Assembly: GCF_000003195.3 (NCBI RefSeq)
Contig: NC_012877.2
Span: 20,672,294 to 20,736,293, forward strand
From: Sorghum bicolor
Taxonomy: Eukaryota > Streptophyta > Magnoliopsida > Poales > Poaceae
DNA: 64,000 bases
Direction: 5' to 3'
Part shown: piece by piece, positions 26,301 through 37,225 of the stretch
Layout of the letters: the number at the start of each line of letters is the position of its first letter
Numbering within the stretch: the stretch's first letter is position 1
Made by a program: the position numbers and the translations under genes
The notes under the pieces: generated by a model
What the model saw: the letters and a program-made list of their open reading frames with translations, nothing else
The model's database searches: none
Told to the model about the DNA's origin: nothing

Positions 26301-27657
26301 GAAACACGTGGTGGGGCTCCTATCGGACGTCATCAACAACGGGCTCGGGCCAGCTTATTTTGTAAGTGTTTCTCGAATTCCAATCTTTATGGTGCTTTCT
26401 GGTTTCCGTATTCTAATCCATCCGACCCCTGATTCGCAGGATATGAAAGAGACCTCTCGCATTAAATCCAGCTTCATACATGCCACGAGGGGCGGATGGG
26501 AGCAGCTTCCCCTCCTCAAGGATCAACTCCTCGAGTCGCAGGAAAAGCTGCTTAAGGCTTACAAAGATCTCATAGCACTCGAGGAGGAGAAGAAGGCGAG
26601 GGAGGCTGCTCTGGCCGAGGCCCGGGAGGTCTCGAAGAAGGCGGAGGAGGAGGCGATGCGGCTACGGGAGCGGGCTCTTACGGTCGAGGAGGCCGCGTCC
26701 AGAGCCCGGGAGGAGGCCCTGTCCTACAAGAGCGTCATTGCGGATCTAGACAAGGAGAAGGGCCTTCTATAAACCGACCTGGACTCCCTCCGCGATACCT
26801 TCCAGAAGATGAAGGTGGCGTACATGGACAATGAGGTCGCCAGGGGTGCCGCCGAGGGCGCAAAGAAGAAAGCCCTCGAAGACCTCGAGATGGAGCGAGC
26901 TCGATCCCGCAGTCTCTCTGACGACGTCGAGCGTCTGAAGGGAGAACTGCTGGAGAAGAGTGGAGCCGTCGCTCAGGCTGGCAGGGTGATCGAAGATCTC
27001 CGCGTCGCCAATACTGAGCTGACGCGCTCCAACAAAGAGATCGAGCGTGCCAACACCAGATTGGTTGGCGAGAACACGGCTCTAGAGGAGAGCATCAAAG
27101 GTATGTTCCCTTTGTCGAATTTCCTTTTCGAGGTGTGCTTGAGTTTTTCCTAAAGCTCCTTTGTATTGGCATTTGTAGGGCTCAAGGACGAACTCCTGGC
27201 CGCCCAAGCCGAGGCTCGCAACGCCAAGGCTCAACTCGAGGCTGAGGTTGCTTTGAACCGTCGAGTGCGGACGGCGATAAGCGATCTCTCGACCTCTTGG
27301 GAGGTCGAGCCTATGGATGAGTCGAGGGAGGACGCCCGAGGCGACGCCCTGATCGACCAGTTGTGCTACATAGGCGCAACGCTGCGAGATCGGGTGCGGG
27401 ATGCCCTCCACATCGGGGTGAAGCGGGCGATGGCGGTTGTCTGCTCGGGCTTCTCCTACGACATGGAGGTGGTGTCCCATGGCTTCGTCACCGACATCTC
27501 CAAGACCGACGCGGAGAACGAGGAGAGGCTCCATGCCTTGATCGACGACGCGGAGGCTCTTGGGGAAAGGTTGGCCAAGCTCTTCGAGCCTGAGGTGCTC
27601 CCTCCTGAGGCTAGCTCGGGCGGAGGTGAGGGCGGTGAGGATCGTGCCATTGACTGA
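23367..27657 (+). pseudogene. Six-exon antisense gene of element E (PF04195-type domain plus coiled coil)
   Basis: It lies opposite to E's pol. Exons, from GT/AG sites that keep the frame, are 23367-24299, 24386-25032, 25106-25182, 25262-26361, 26440-27100 and 27179-27657, for 1298 codons. Exon 1 holds the plant 'putative gypsy type transposon' domain (recalled Pfam PF04195; motifs SFAKFHRHGLG, FSPNAITVAAVFAAVCEGFLG). Exon 2 is Lys/Glu/Asp-rich and then Pro/Arg-rich. Exon 4 has a poly-Gln/Glu tract. Exons 5-6 are a long coiled coil rich in Glu, Lys and Ala. TAA at 25543-25545 and TAA at 26770-26772 interrupt exons 4 and 5. The function is unknown; it is not a transposase in any shown sense. 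Confidence 0.75.
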
Positions 27658-28181
27658 GGCCTGCGAGTCTGCTCAGGGCGCTTGAGGCCCCTTGTACGAT
27701 ACTTTATTAATTTTGCTGTTACATGATATAGTATCTTTTCGTAATTGTTAACTGCTTATTTGTCTTTCCGCTCGAGGTCCCTTTGTTTCTCTTTATTCCT
27801 ACGTTTGTATCCCTTGCTCGATCCTTCGTCAGAAACAACTCGATTTCCGTAGCCCAGGGGCGTGGGAGTTTTCCGGCTCATTATCCCTCGGCCTTTGAGG
27901 GGCTCGAGGTGCCTTAGCTACTCGAACCGTGCGAGGTTTACCAAGCAAGAAAAGAAAATTTCTTGGCTTTTTCGACGCTTGGGGAGGGGTCGTCCCTCTG
28001 GTAGCCCCCGAGGGGGTGCGGACTATGATGGGTCATGGTCGGCATCCCCTTTTGACGTCGAGACTATAACTCGTAACTATTTTTGGTACAGAAAGAAGCC
28101 GCTCGAGGGAAAGACTTTATTTATTCATGCGTTCATTTACAAAGTCTTCGTACAAAATGTAGGATCGTAAGTCTAGGACTT
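27658..28181. other. Spacer between the two convergent genes of E, with an internal purine tract
   Basis: No coding sequence. It lies between the stop of the antisense gene and the stop of pol, which converge here. The - strand contains CTCGGGGGCTAC at 28012-28001, identical to the polypurine tract next to the LTR. AT-rich sequence after 27690 could hold the poly(A) signal of the antisense gene, but none is clear. Confidence 0.6.
28001..28012 (-). other. Internal copy of E's polypurine tract
   Basis: The 12-mer CTCGGGGGCTAC is identical to the LTR-proximal tract and lies between the ends of pol and of the antisense gene. It may be a second plus-strand priming site or a leftover of an ancestral 3' end. 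Confidence 0.5.
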
Positions 28182-31100
28182 CTAGGGGTAGAATCGACGT
28201 AGCTGTTCGATGTTCCATGCGTTGGTGAAGACTGCCCCCTTTTCGTCCGCCAATTTGTACGTTCCTGGCTTAAGGACCTCGGCCACCACATACGGGCCTT
28301 CCCAAGGTGGGGTCAGCTTGTGGCGTCCTTGGTTGCTTTGCCGGCGTCGTGAGGACATTGAGGATCGCATACCGATTGAGGTCCCTCTTGCGCAAGTGCT
28401 TGTCGTGGTAGCGTCGGATGTCTCTGATGATATCGAGCAGAGATTGAGGAGGAGACCATGTCAATAGCCTCCAGCAAATGGGTATACCGTGTTTTCTTGA
28501 GTTGTAGATGTTCGACTAAATCGTAGCCCCCACACCGCAAACGGCCAGGTGATGGGGATCATCTGAAGAGCGTGGGCGGGCAGGTGCGTCTGTTTGGCGT
28601 AGAATTGGCACCCATGACACGAGCGTACGAGCTCGATGGCATCCGCCACGGCCGTTGGCCAGTAAAAGCCTTGCCGAAAAGCGTTTCCTACAAGGGTCCG
28701 TGGGGCGGCGTGGTGGCCACAAGCCCCCGAGTGCAGGTCGTCGAGGAGTTTTCGGCCTTCCTCTACGGTGATGCAACGTTGTAAGACCCCCGTCGGGCTC
28801 CGTCGATATAGCTCGTTGTCTTCGCCATAGATCACATATGATTTGGCCCGTCGAGCAATACGACGAGCTTCTGTCCTGTCTTCTGGCAACTCACCGCGGA
28901 TAAGGCAGTCGAGGAACGGTGTGCGCCAATCGAATGGTCGACCCGGTCGTCGTTCTATTTCCATCACCTCTTCCTCCATCAAGAGCGCATCGACAGCATT
29001 GGTTGGTTGGGCGATGGTGGTGTCGACGCCAGCCCCCGTGCCTAGGTCGACGGATGGCTCATGAAGATCCTTTGAGAATGCATCAGGCGGCACTGTGCCT
29101 CTGGTAGATGCAATCTTGGCGAGTTCGTCGGCTGCCTCGTTGTAGCGTCGAGCGACATGGACAAGCTCGAGGCCGTGGAATTTGTCTTCGAGTCGACGCA
29201 CCTCCTTGCAGTATGCTTCCATTTTTGGGTCATGGCAACTCGAGGTTTTCATTACCTGGTCGATGACGAGTTGGGAGTCGCCTCGGACGTCGAGGCGTCG
29301 GACTCCTAACTCGATAGCGATCTTGAGACCGTTGACGAGGGCCTCATATTCTGCGACATTGTTAGATGCGGCGAAATGAATCCTGATTATGTACCTCATG
29401 TGGACGCCCAAGGGTGAGATGAACAGTAGGCCGGCCCCGGCCCCAGTTTTCATGAGTGACCCGTCGAAATACATTGTCCACAGCTCCGCCTGGACCTGAG
29501 TTGGGGGAAGCTGGGAGTCCGTCCATTCCGCGACGAAGTCTACCAGGGCTTGCGATTTGATGGCCTTTCGAGGCGCGTAAGTGAGAGTCTCGCTCATGAG
29601 CTCGACCGACCACTTAGCTATTCTTCCCGTGGCCTCCTTGCTCTGGATTATCTCGCCCAAGGGGAAAGAAGAGACCACCGTGATAGGATGACCAAGGAAG
29701 TAATGTTGCAGTTTGCGGCGGGCAAGGATTACGGCGTAGATCAGCTTCTGGATTTGGGGGTAACGCGCCTTGGTCTCCGAAAGCACTTCGCTGACGAAAT
29801 AGACTGGCCTTTGGACCGGCAGCGTGTGACCCTCCTCTTGTCTTTCGACCACCACCGCCGCGCTGACGACCTGGGTCGTCGACGCGACGTAGAGGAGTAG
29901 CGGCTCCGCAGGTTGAGGTGGAACCAGGACTGGTGCCGAGGTCAGCGTTTTTTTCAGTTTTTCAAGTGCTTCCTCGGCCTCGGGGGTCCAAGAAAAGCGC
30001 TCGACCTTCTTTAGGAGTCGATATAACGGTAATGCCTTTTCTCCTAGCCTCGAGATGAAACGGCTCAGAGCCGCCAGGCACCCCGTGACTTTCTGTACAC
30101 CCTTGACGTCTCGGATCGGCCCCATTCTCGTGATGGCCGAGACTTTCTCGGGGTTGGCCTCGATGCCGCGCTGCGAAACGATATAGCCTAGAAGCATGCC
30201 TCGAGGTACACCGAAGACGCACTTCTCGGGATTGAGCTTGATCTGGCTGATGCGTAGACAGCTAAAGGCAATCTCGAGGTCCTGGATCAGGTCTCCTCGT
30301 CGCTTAGACTTGACGACAATGTCATCGACGTAGGCTTCGACCGTCGACCCTATGTGTTTGCCGAAAACGTGGAGCATGCAACGTTGATACGTAGCTCCGG
30401 CGTTTCGAAGCCCGAATGGCATGGTCACGTAGCAATACATCCCAAAAGGCGTGATGAAAGAGGTCGCGAGCTGGTCGGACTCCTTTATTTTTATTTGATG
30501 GTAACCGGAATATGCATCAAGGAAAGAAAGGGTTTCACATCCCGCGGTAGAATCGACAATCTGATCAATGCGTGGTAATGGAAAGGGAACTTTTGGACAT
30601 GCTTTATTTAAACTAGTATAATCGACACACATCCTCATTTTCCCATTCTTTTTCTTAACTAATACAGGGTTCGCTAACCAGTCAGGATGATGAACCTCCT
30701 TGATGAATCCGGCCGTCAAAAGCTTGTGGACTTCCTCGCCGATGATCTTGCGCTTTTCCTCGTCGAATCGGCGCAGCCGCTGCTTCACTGGCTTGGAACC
30801 GGCTCGAATCTCCAAGGAGTGCTCGGCGACTTCCCTCGGTATGCCTGGCATGTCCGAGGGACTCCATGCAAACATATCAGCATTTGCACGGAGAAAGTCG
30901 ACGAGCACGGCTTCCTATTTGGGGTCGAGGTCGGTGCTGATCGTCAGCACCTTGCCGTCGGAGTTGTTGGGGTCGAGCGGGATCTTCTTAGTTCCTTCCG
31001 CCGCCTCGAAGCTGCCCGCATGACGTTTAGGCTCTGGAGCCTCAGCGGCCATGGCCTCGAGCTTTGCAACGAGCTCGGTGGAGCTCTCGACCGCCTCCCC

Positions 31101-31203
31101 GTACTCGACGCACTCGACGTCGCACTCGTACGCGTGCTCGAAGGAGGAGCTGATGGTGATGACGCCTTTGGGACCAGGCATCTTCAGCTTCAAGTATGTG
31201 TAG
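28182..31203 (-). pseudogene. pol: Pol of element E: protease end, RT, two RNase H domains, integrase remnants
   Basis: On the - strand from the gap: a linker to the protease, then a TAG at about 30916 where relatives have Gln (LDPK*EAVLVDFL). RT carries [22 protein letters not shown] and the catalytic YVDDIVVKS near 30330. Retroviral-type RNase H is followed by a second RNase H (MYFDGSL, NNVAEYEALV, VRGDSQLVI). The integrase zinc finger (H...H...CHGCQFYAKQ) breaks off after WPFAVWGL at about 28540. Only the integrase C-terminal end (TPPWEGPYVV ... LRRFYP) remains, in another frame. Loss of the integrase core makes it non-autonomous. Confidence 0.88.
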
Positions 31204-31303
31204 NNNNNNNNNNNNNNNNNNNNNNNNNNNNNNNNNNNNNNNNNNNNNNNNNNNNNNNNNNNNNNNNNNNNNNNNNNNNNNNNNNNNNNNNNNNNNNNNN
31301 NNN
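31204..31303. other. Assembly gap of 100 Ns
   Basis: Exactly 100 Ns, the usual placeholder for a gap of unknown length. The left flank is element E's pol. The right flank starts inside a D-family LTR end and repeats B sequence already present to the left. Confidence 0.98.
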
Positions 31304-31359
31304 TACATCGGTATCCGTGCCATTGCGGATTTTTCTGTTTGCGTTTAAAATACCCAACA
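31304..31359 (+). repeat. End of a D-family LTR at the same B junction
   Basis: The last 56 bp of the LTR (TACATCGG ... ACCCAACA) are followed by GCCAC and B's RNase H, the same junction as at 17594/17595. It must derive from the same insertion event as D. One clear difference is GTGCCATTG here against GTGCGCTTG at 17550-17559. Confidence 0.9.
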
Positions 31360-33160
31360 GCCACCTTCGCTGCCGCATGTTCAGTTCAGGTTGAGTGAAG
31401 ATATGCTTGAGGCTCTTGTGATCGGTGTAGATGTTACACAGATTACCCAGCAAATAATGCCTCCAGATTTTCAAAGCATGAACAACTGCTGCCAATTCTA
31501 AGTCATGAGTAGGGTAATTGACCTCATGTTTTCCAAGTTGGCGCGAGGCATACGCGATCACGCGACCTTCCTGCATCAACACACAGCCTAAACCAACGCC
31601 TGACGCGTCACAAAAGACATCGAAGGGCTTCTCGATATCAGGTTGAGCTAGGACAGGAGCTGATGTCAGCAATGTCCTCAACTTGTGGAATGCCTCTTCA
31701 CATTCAGGTGTCCACACAAACTTTTCATCTTTCTGAAGTAGACGAGTCATAGGCTTGGATATTTTGGAGAATTCCGGAATGAATCGACGGTAATACCCAG
31801 CCAGACCAAGAAAACTCCGAACCTCGTGTACCGAAGTTGGAACTTTCCAATCCAGCACTTCTTGCACCTTAGCCGGATCCACTGATATGCCTTCTTCAGA
31901 TAAGACATGGCCCAAGAAAGGTACTTTCCTTAGCCAAAACTCGCATTTGCTAAACTTGGCATAAAGCTGATGTTCACGCAAACGCGACAACACTATACGC
32001 AGATGCTCTGCATGCTCCTCTTCATTGCAAGAATATACCAAGATATCATCAATGAAGACCACCACGAACTTGTCCAATTCAGGCATGAACACCGAATTCA
32101 TAAGATACATGAAGTGAGCAGGTGCATTCGTCAAACCGAAGGACATGACAAGGTACTCATACAGCCCGTACCTCGTCGAGAAAGCTGTTTTAGGTACATC
32201 TTTAGGACGGATCTTGATCTGATGGTACCCAGATCGCAAATCAATCTTGGAGAATACCTTAGCTTTAGACAACTGGTCAAACAAGATATCAATGCGAGGA
32301 AGAGGGTATTTGTTCTTGATAGTCACTGCATTTAGGGGACGATAGTCCACACACATGCGCAACGATTGATCCTTCTTCTTCACAAAGATAGCCGGACAAC
32401 CCCAAGGAGAAGAACTAGGACGAATAAGACCCTTCTTCAACAACTCATTTAGTTGGGTCTTAAGCTCAGCTAATTCATTGGGTGGCATTCTATAAGGTCT
32501 TCTAGAGATAGGAGCGGTACCTGGAATCAATTCAATTTTGAACTCCACATCCCGATCCGGAGGAAGCCCGGGTAGATCATCAGGAAAAACATCCGGAAAC
32601 TCACACACCACCGGAATATCCTGAATAGCCTTAGATGTAACTGCATTCACAGTGCTACGGATTTGAATATCACGAGGAAGTTGCACTAGAAATGCCTCCT
32701 TGGTATCTAGGTCTTTTAACATCACCACACGAGTGGTGGTGTCGATAAGAACTCCATTACCACTCATCCACTTCATCCCCAGAATTACATCTATGCCCAC
32801 ACCGGGTAGAACAACCAAATCAGCAAGAAACTGACGGCCTCCTATTTCCAGAGTTGCCCCCAAAACCACTTGATTGGTGGAAATATCATTTCCCGCAGCA
32901 CTAATGCAATAACTGCCCTTATCAAGTGTAACGGCCTTGATGCTATGCTTAGACACAAATTCAGAACTCACAAACGAATGCGATGCTCCAGAATCAAAAA
33001 GCACAAGTGCATCATGTTGATTGACCAGAAACTTACCAGCCGTGACTACCTCACCAGCAGGGATTGCTTCCACAATTGTGTAGTGAACACGCCCCTGACG
33101 AACATTCCCTTGGTTGCCCTTCTTTGGCGAGTAAGGACAGTTGCTCTGCCAATGCCCGGT
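31360..33160 (-). pseudogene. Protease, RT and RNase H of element B (second copy)
   Basis: On the - strand it follows the gag frame directly. A retropepsin motif ([14 protein letters not shown], Asp-Ser-Gly) near 32985 is followed by the protease flap region, RT with catalytic FIDDILVYS, and RNase H up to RQRRWL, where the D-family LTR cuts in. Gag and pol share one frame, as in chromoviruses with a single Gag-Pol. This copy is uninterrupted at the site where 19173 carries the B' insertion. Confidence 0.9.
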
Positions 33161-34003
33161 CTAATTGCAGTTCCAGCACTGACGGTTGGCAGGTGGAGTC
33201 TTGGCATAGTTGGGACCCGTGTTGCCCCTAGGAAGAGCAATAGAGTACCCCTTGCGAAAACCCGTCTTGGCCTGATTCTTCTTCACTGGAGGGCGGTATC
33301 GCTGGTTGGGGGTTGGAGCACGGAACGATGGCTTAGCTGCCACTGGAGTCTTGGTCTGAGATGATCCTGCCCCAGCCTCAAAAGCCCTCTTGCGAGTCTT
33401 GGTCGCAGTGTACACAGTGTTATAGTTCTCTTGAGTGAGAGCATCACTAACAAACTCATTGAAAGTTGCACACTTAGTGCGGCCCATAGTCTTCAGCAAT
33501 TTGGGGCCCAAACCCCGCTTGAAACTAGCAATCTTTTTCATCTCTGTGTTCACAAACTCAGGAGCATATCTAGACAAATGATTGAAAGCATGCAAATACT
33601 CCTTCAAAGTCCTGTTGCCCTGAGTTAACTGCATGAACTCAGTATGCTTCATCTCCATAACACCAGGAGGAATGAAATGCCCTTTAAAAGCATCACGGAA
33701 AATATTCCAATCAAGCACAGTGTCGGCTGGAAGAGCTTCCCGATACTGATTCCACCAGATGCCTGCTGGGCCCTGCAGTTGGTGAGCTGCATACTCTGCC
33801 TTCAGACCTTCAGTCAACCGAAGCAAGCGGAACTTTTGTTCCACCGTGTTCAGCCATTCCTCAGCCTGAAGGGGTTCTTCAGCTTCTCTGAAAGATGGGG
33901 GCTTTGTATCCATGAAGTCCTTGAAGCTACTGTACTGGTTAGGAGCAGGACCTTCGTGTGCATTACGACCACCCTGATTTGCCATCCGATTGATGGTCTC
34001 AGT
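33161..34003 (-). pseudogene. gag: Gag of element B, main part
   Basis: On the - strand the frame runs from the F1 insertion point through the capsid region (YSSFKDFMDTKPPSF, AEEWLNTVEQKFRLL, FIPPGVMEMKH, KEYLHAFNHLSRYAPEF) and a basic linker to the CCHC zinc knuckle (CWNC ... GHWQSNC). A TAG (33163-33161) falls inside the knuckle, after CWNCN, most simply from CAG. The frame then continues in phase into the protease. The start codon is at 35780, beyond insertion F1. Confidence 0.87.
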
Positions 34004-35658
34004 TGTTGACGGTCCTTAAGTATCAAATTTAATTATCAAATAAATAAAGAAAAGGACCCAAATGAAATCAACATCTAGACTTAGAGTTTTATCTGACAGA
34101 ATTCCACGAGTTTTGGTGTTTGTCTATTTCTGCAGGGGGTTATCAGGAAATATGGAAGAAAGGCCCACATGTCAGGATTACGTAAAGATATTAACGTGCT
34201 GCGCAATTATCTTACATCTAGAAGACTCCAGAAGCCACGAGACCGAAGCGGAGGCGAAACGGGGCCAGAGGCAGGGCGCTCGCCCTGTCCTACTGGGCGC
34301 CCGCCCCCTGTTGGAGTCCAATCAGGACTCTGCTTTGCGGGAGATCTCCACCGACCAAAAGGATGAATCTAAACCATACAATCTATGTCGGTTTGATCCA
34401 AGGGCCCATATTCACTTGAAGGGACTATAAAACAAGACCCCCTGGCCCCTGGAGGGGAGAGCCTCTCAACCCTAATTCATTTATCCATCAAGGGAGAAGA
34501 AGCCTCTGATCAAGATTAGAGCCACCACATCAATTAGATATCTAGATTAGTATAGCTACATAGGATTAGAACTAGAAGGAGTCAATCTTCGATTGGTTTC
34601 CGGATCTGTCAGGAGTATTCTTGGTAATTCTCTAATTGTGCTTCTAATTGCTTTCTAATTATCTTTGTTCTTCAATATTATGAATATGACTTTGTTCTAC
34701 TTCAATATATTGCTTATGACTTTGCTCTACTTGCTTATATTCAAGATTATATGGTTCTTAGTTTATCATAGTTATGTACTTGGCTTAGTTAGATACGATC
34801 TATATACATGCTTAGGATCGTATAGCGTTTATCCATCGGATCCATGGGTAAATGATAGATATTGTGTAGGCGTGGTGCTTATACCGTATTTATCTGCGAT
34901 TGTACCCAATATGCCAGATCGTGGGGTGGTTCGTGATAGTGACAGCTTCATTGATTCTTATATAGTCCCCCTCTCGTGTATTGGGCTGGCAGAGCAACAT
35001 TATTACAGGGGAGTGATTGCTATGTTTCTCATATTCCTTGCTAATATCACTATGCATGGGCGTAGTCTTGTCTCGCAATGACTGCTAAGTATGCTTGCAC
35101 TAACTATGATAATGCTAGACTATATAGTTAAGAATAACTTAGGAAATATTCTTGTAGTTCGTTCTAATACCATGCTAATGACTTTCTAGAGTATCTAATT
35201 GAGGTGCTTATCATATTTATTATGTGGCTAGATCAGATTAGTTATCCTTGTCGCTATTATTACTTCATATATCTTTTATGTGACACTTATCCCTGTATGA
35301 AGAGTTAGATATAATGTTCTCAATTATACATGCAATGATAGATGCTCAATCTCATATTCTATTCTGTAATCAATAGTGATGATTGCTAATCCCTTCTCAG
35401 TGGTAAAAATATAAATAACGATACCTGGAATACTTCCCGGTTAAAATGCTACATCGGTATTAATCTGTGCGCTTGCAGATCCCATTCATTATTTATTTAG
35501 AAGAGCAATTGCATATTTCAATACCGCGTCTCTCATATCAGGCTGGGGATGAAAACTTGGCTTAAGTGGTGTGAGGGATAGGTTTGGCATTTTTGGCACC
35601 GTTGCTAGATTTAGAGAACTTAGTCTACTTTTGGTAATGATGTTAAGAATACCCAACA
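34004..35658 (+). repeat. F1: solo LTR in B's gag
   Basis: 1655 bp, TGTTGACGG ... ACCCAACA, with perfect TSD tcagt (33999-34003, 35659-35663). TATAAAA is at 34426-34432. Nothing of an internal region remains, so it is a solo LTR formed by LTR-LTR recombination. The family is related to D: it shares the ends and a block near AATTCCACGAGTTTTGG, but the middle differs. F2 is another copy. Confidence 0.93.
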
Positions 35659-35780
35659 TCAGTGAGCATCCTCTGATTTTCCACCATCATTTGCATCAGC
35701 TCAGCTGGATTTGGTGGTGGGGGAGGTGGTGGTGGATTCATGTTTGCACGCTGTTCCGCACCTCGGGTGCCACGAGACAT
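35659..35780 (-). pseudogene. gag: Gag N-terminus of element B
   Basis: ATG at 35780-35778 opens a frame with a Pro run and then LMQMMVENQRML, broken by F1; the frame resumes at 34003 on the - strand. The Pro-run-plus-helix layout matches the start of C's gag (52659). The ATG is preceded directly by TTTACAG (35787-35781 on the - strand), with a branch-point-like CTGAC upstream, so it could be the first codon after a splice. Confidence 0.82.
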
Positions 35781-36139
35781 CTGTAAAGACACAGTCAGTG
35801 AGTATTGATGATGACAAGATTTGCCGCAGAAGAACTTATATTTATGCCTGAAAGTATTCGAGAGAATATCTTTACAGAAAAGGCACAATAATTCAATTCG
35901 ACAAAACAACATCACCAATCCAACACATGACACAGATATCCGCAATACGCACCACAACGGAAAACATCGGCATAACATAACGATCATAAAAGACTGCACA
36001 TAGGGTCCATAAAGTTATTACACCATCACAGTACATGCCCTGAGTCAAGGTCAAGGTTCCAGATTACAACATGGCTACAAAAGCATCACCCCTAGCTGCC
36101 AACTACAAAAGATCCTCGCAAAACACTACCCACTACTCC
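35781..36139 (-). other. ORF0-gag spacer of element B
   Basis: 359 bp between the ORF0 stop and the gag ATG, without coding. AT-rich on the - strand, ending in a pyrimidine-rich acceptor-like CTGTGTCTTTACAG before the ATG. It is likely intronic or untranslated. Confidence 0.6.
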
Positions 36140-37225
36140 CTACACTCCAGGCTCATCGTCCGAGTCAGCGTCGAAGATTGCCTCTCCATCCTCGTCGCTA
36201 ACCGGCTCAAGCTCCTCGTCCTCCACGTCCCCGTGCAAGGGTGGTGCAGCCGCTGCTGGTCCATCGACCTCCATACCATCATCATCGGCCACAATCACCT
36301 GAGGTCCCACCTCTGGATACACGGTTATAGGGCGAGGAATAGGGTGTAGCAAGTTGTTGAGACGGTGAATCTCCACAAGGCCAGCCTCAATCTGATCCTG
36401 CAGATAGTTCTCCCGCTCAAGCGACTGAACTCGGTGCATCTCCCACGCTTGGCGCCTGATCTCCGACACACGGAGTGCAGTATCCCTCTCACGAGTGAGC
36501 TGCACCAAGCGCTCCTGCAAGGTCTCCCTCTCTCTAGCTAACTGGCTCATCTGATCCTGCTTATGATCTCTCTCTCTAATGGCTTTCACCCACTGCTGCC
36601 TACGGTACTCCGCAATGCCTTCCCAGTCATTGCGGTCCTTCTGAGCTTGCTCCAGGAGTCTAGCTTGCTTGCGAAACTTGCGAGGACGCTTTTCAGCCTT
36701 CCGCTGCATCTCCTGGGCTCTGTGAACAGCCACCATCACCTGTGCATAGGTGCCCTCTCGCTGACTGATCAGCTTAAGCACAGCCATCATAGCACTCATA
36801 GCAGGACTAGAACTCTCAGCTCTCTCTCCTCTGCCTCGAACCAAAGCATAACCATCAGCCTGTTTCCACTCCGCTGCTGCTGGGTCAGCACTAGGAATGG
36901 AGGCCGCTGGTCCTCCTGTCAACTCGTCTCCAAACCTCTGACAGATATTGAGCAGGATAGTCTGGGCTGCAACCTGAGCTGCCTCCCAAGGAGTCTGCCC
37001 ATCGGAGCTACAAGTCCAGCCTGTCCATGCAGGCTTGTCCCCATGTGGAGGGACAACTCCCTGCACAGCAAACCACTGAATCCCTCCTGTGCTCTCCATC
37101 TCCCACCAAGAATACTGAGGTGGCTCAGTATACCCAACAGTCCGTAACACCCTCCAGAGCAGGGTAGGAGTACCAAACTCGTGCAAGAAAGTGTCACCGG
37201 GACGGGGTGAAGCGGGTGCGTCCAT
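36140..37225 (-). CDS. ORF0: accessory protein upstream of gag in element B
   Basis: An open frame of 361 codons on the - strand. Residues ~16-27 read EFGTPTLLWRVL. The N-terminal ~120 residues look like a compact domain rich in Trp and Gly. About 165-300 is a charged coiled coil with many Arg/Gln/Glu, and the C-terminal ~35 residues are very acidic. Element C has the same layout at 51289-52332, including EFGMPTLLWRVL. I do not recognise the family. The ATG is preceded by TTTCAACAG, a good 3' splice-site match. It is intact here, although B's gag-pol is broken. Confidence 0.75.
   Translation of the reverse strand: MDAPASPRPGDTFLHEFGTPTLLWRVLRTVGYTEPPQYSWWEMESTGGIQWFAVQGVVPPHGDKPAWTGWTCSSDGQTPWEAAQVAAQTILLNICQRFGDELTGGPAASIPSADPAAAEWKQADGYALVRGRGERAESSSPAMSAMMAVLKLISQREGTYAQVMVAVHRAQEMQRKAEKRPRKFRKQARLLEQAQKDRNDWEGIAEYRRQQWVKAIRERDHKQDQMSQLARERETLQERLVQLTRERDTALRVSEIRRQAWEMHRVQSLERENYLQDQIEAGLVEIHRLNNLLHPIPRPITVYPEVGPQVIVADDDGMEVDGPAAAAPPLHGDVEDEELEPVSDEDGEAIFDADSDDEPGV

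Larger units (their letters stand above)
21489..31203 (-). mobile_element. Element E: Tat-lineage Ty3/gypsy retrotransposon, 5' part missing
   Basis: Minus-strand element inserted in the B' LTR; the preceding 5 bp (aacct, 21484-21488) may be one TSD copy. On the + strand the order is 3' LTR (21489-22532), polypurine tract, a six-exon antisense gene (23367-27657), a spacer with an internal purine tract, then pol on the - strand (28182-31203) up to the N gap. Gag, most of the protease, the PBS and the 5' LTR are lost in the gap. The second RNase H and the antisense gene place it in Tat, distinct from element A. Confidence 0.87.
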
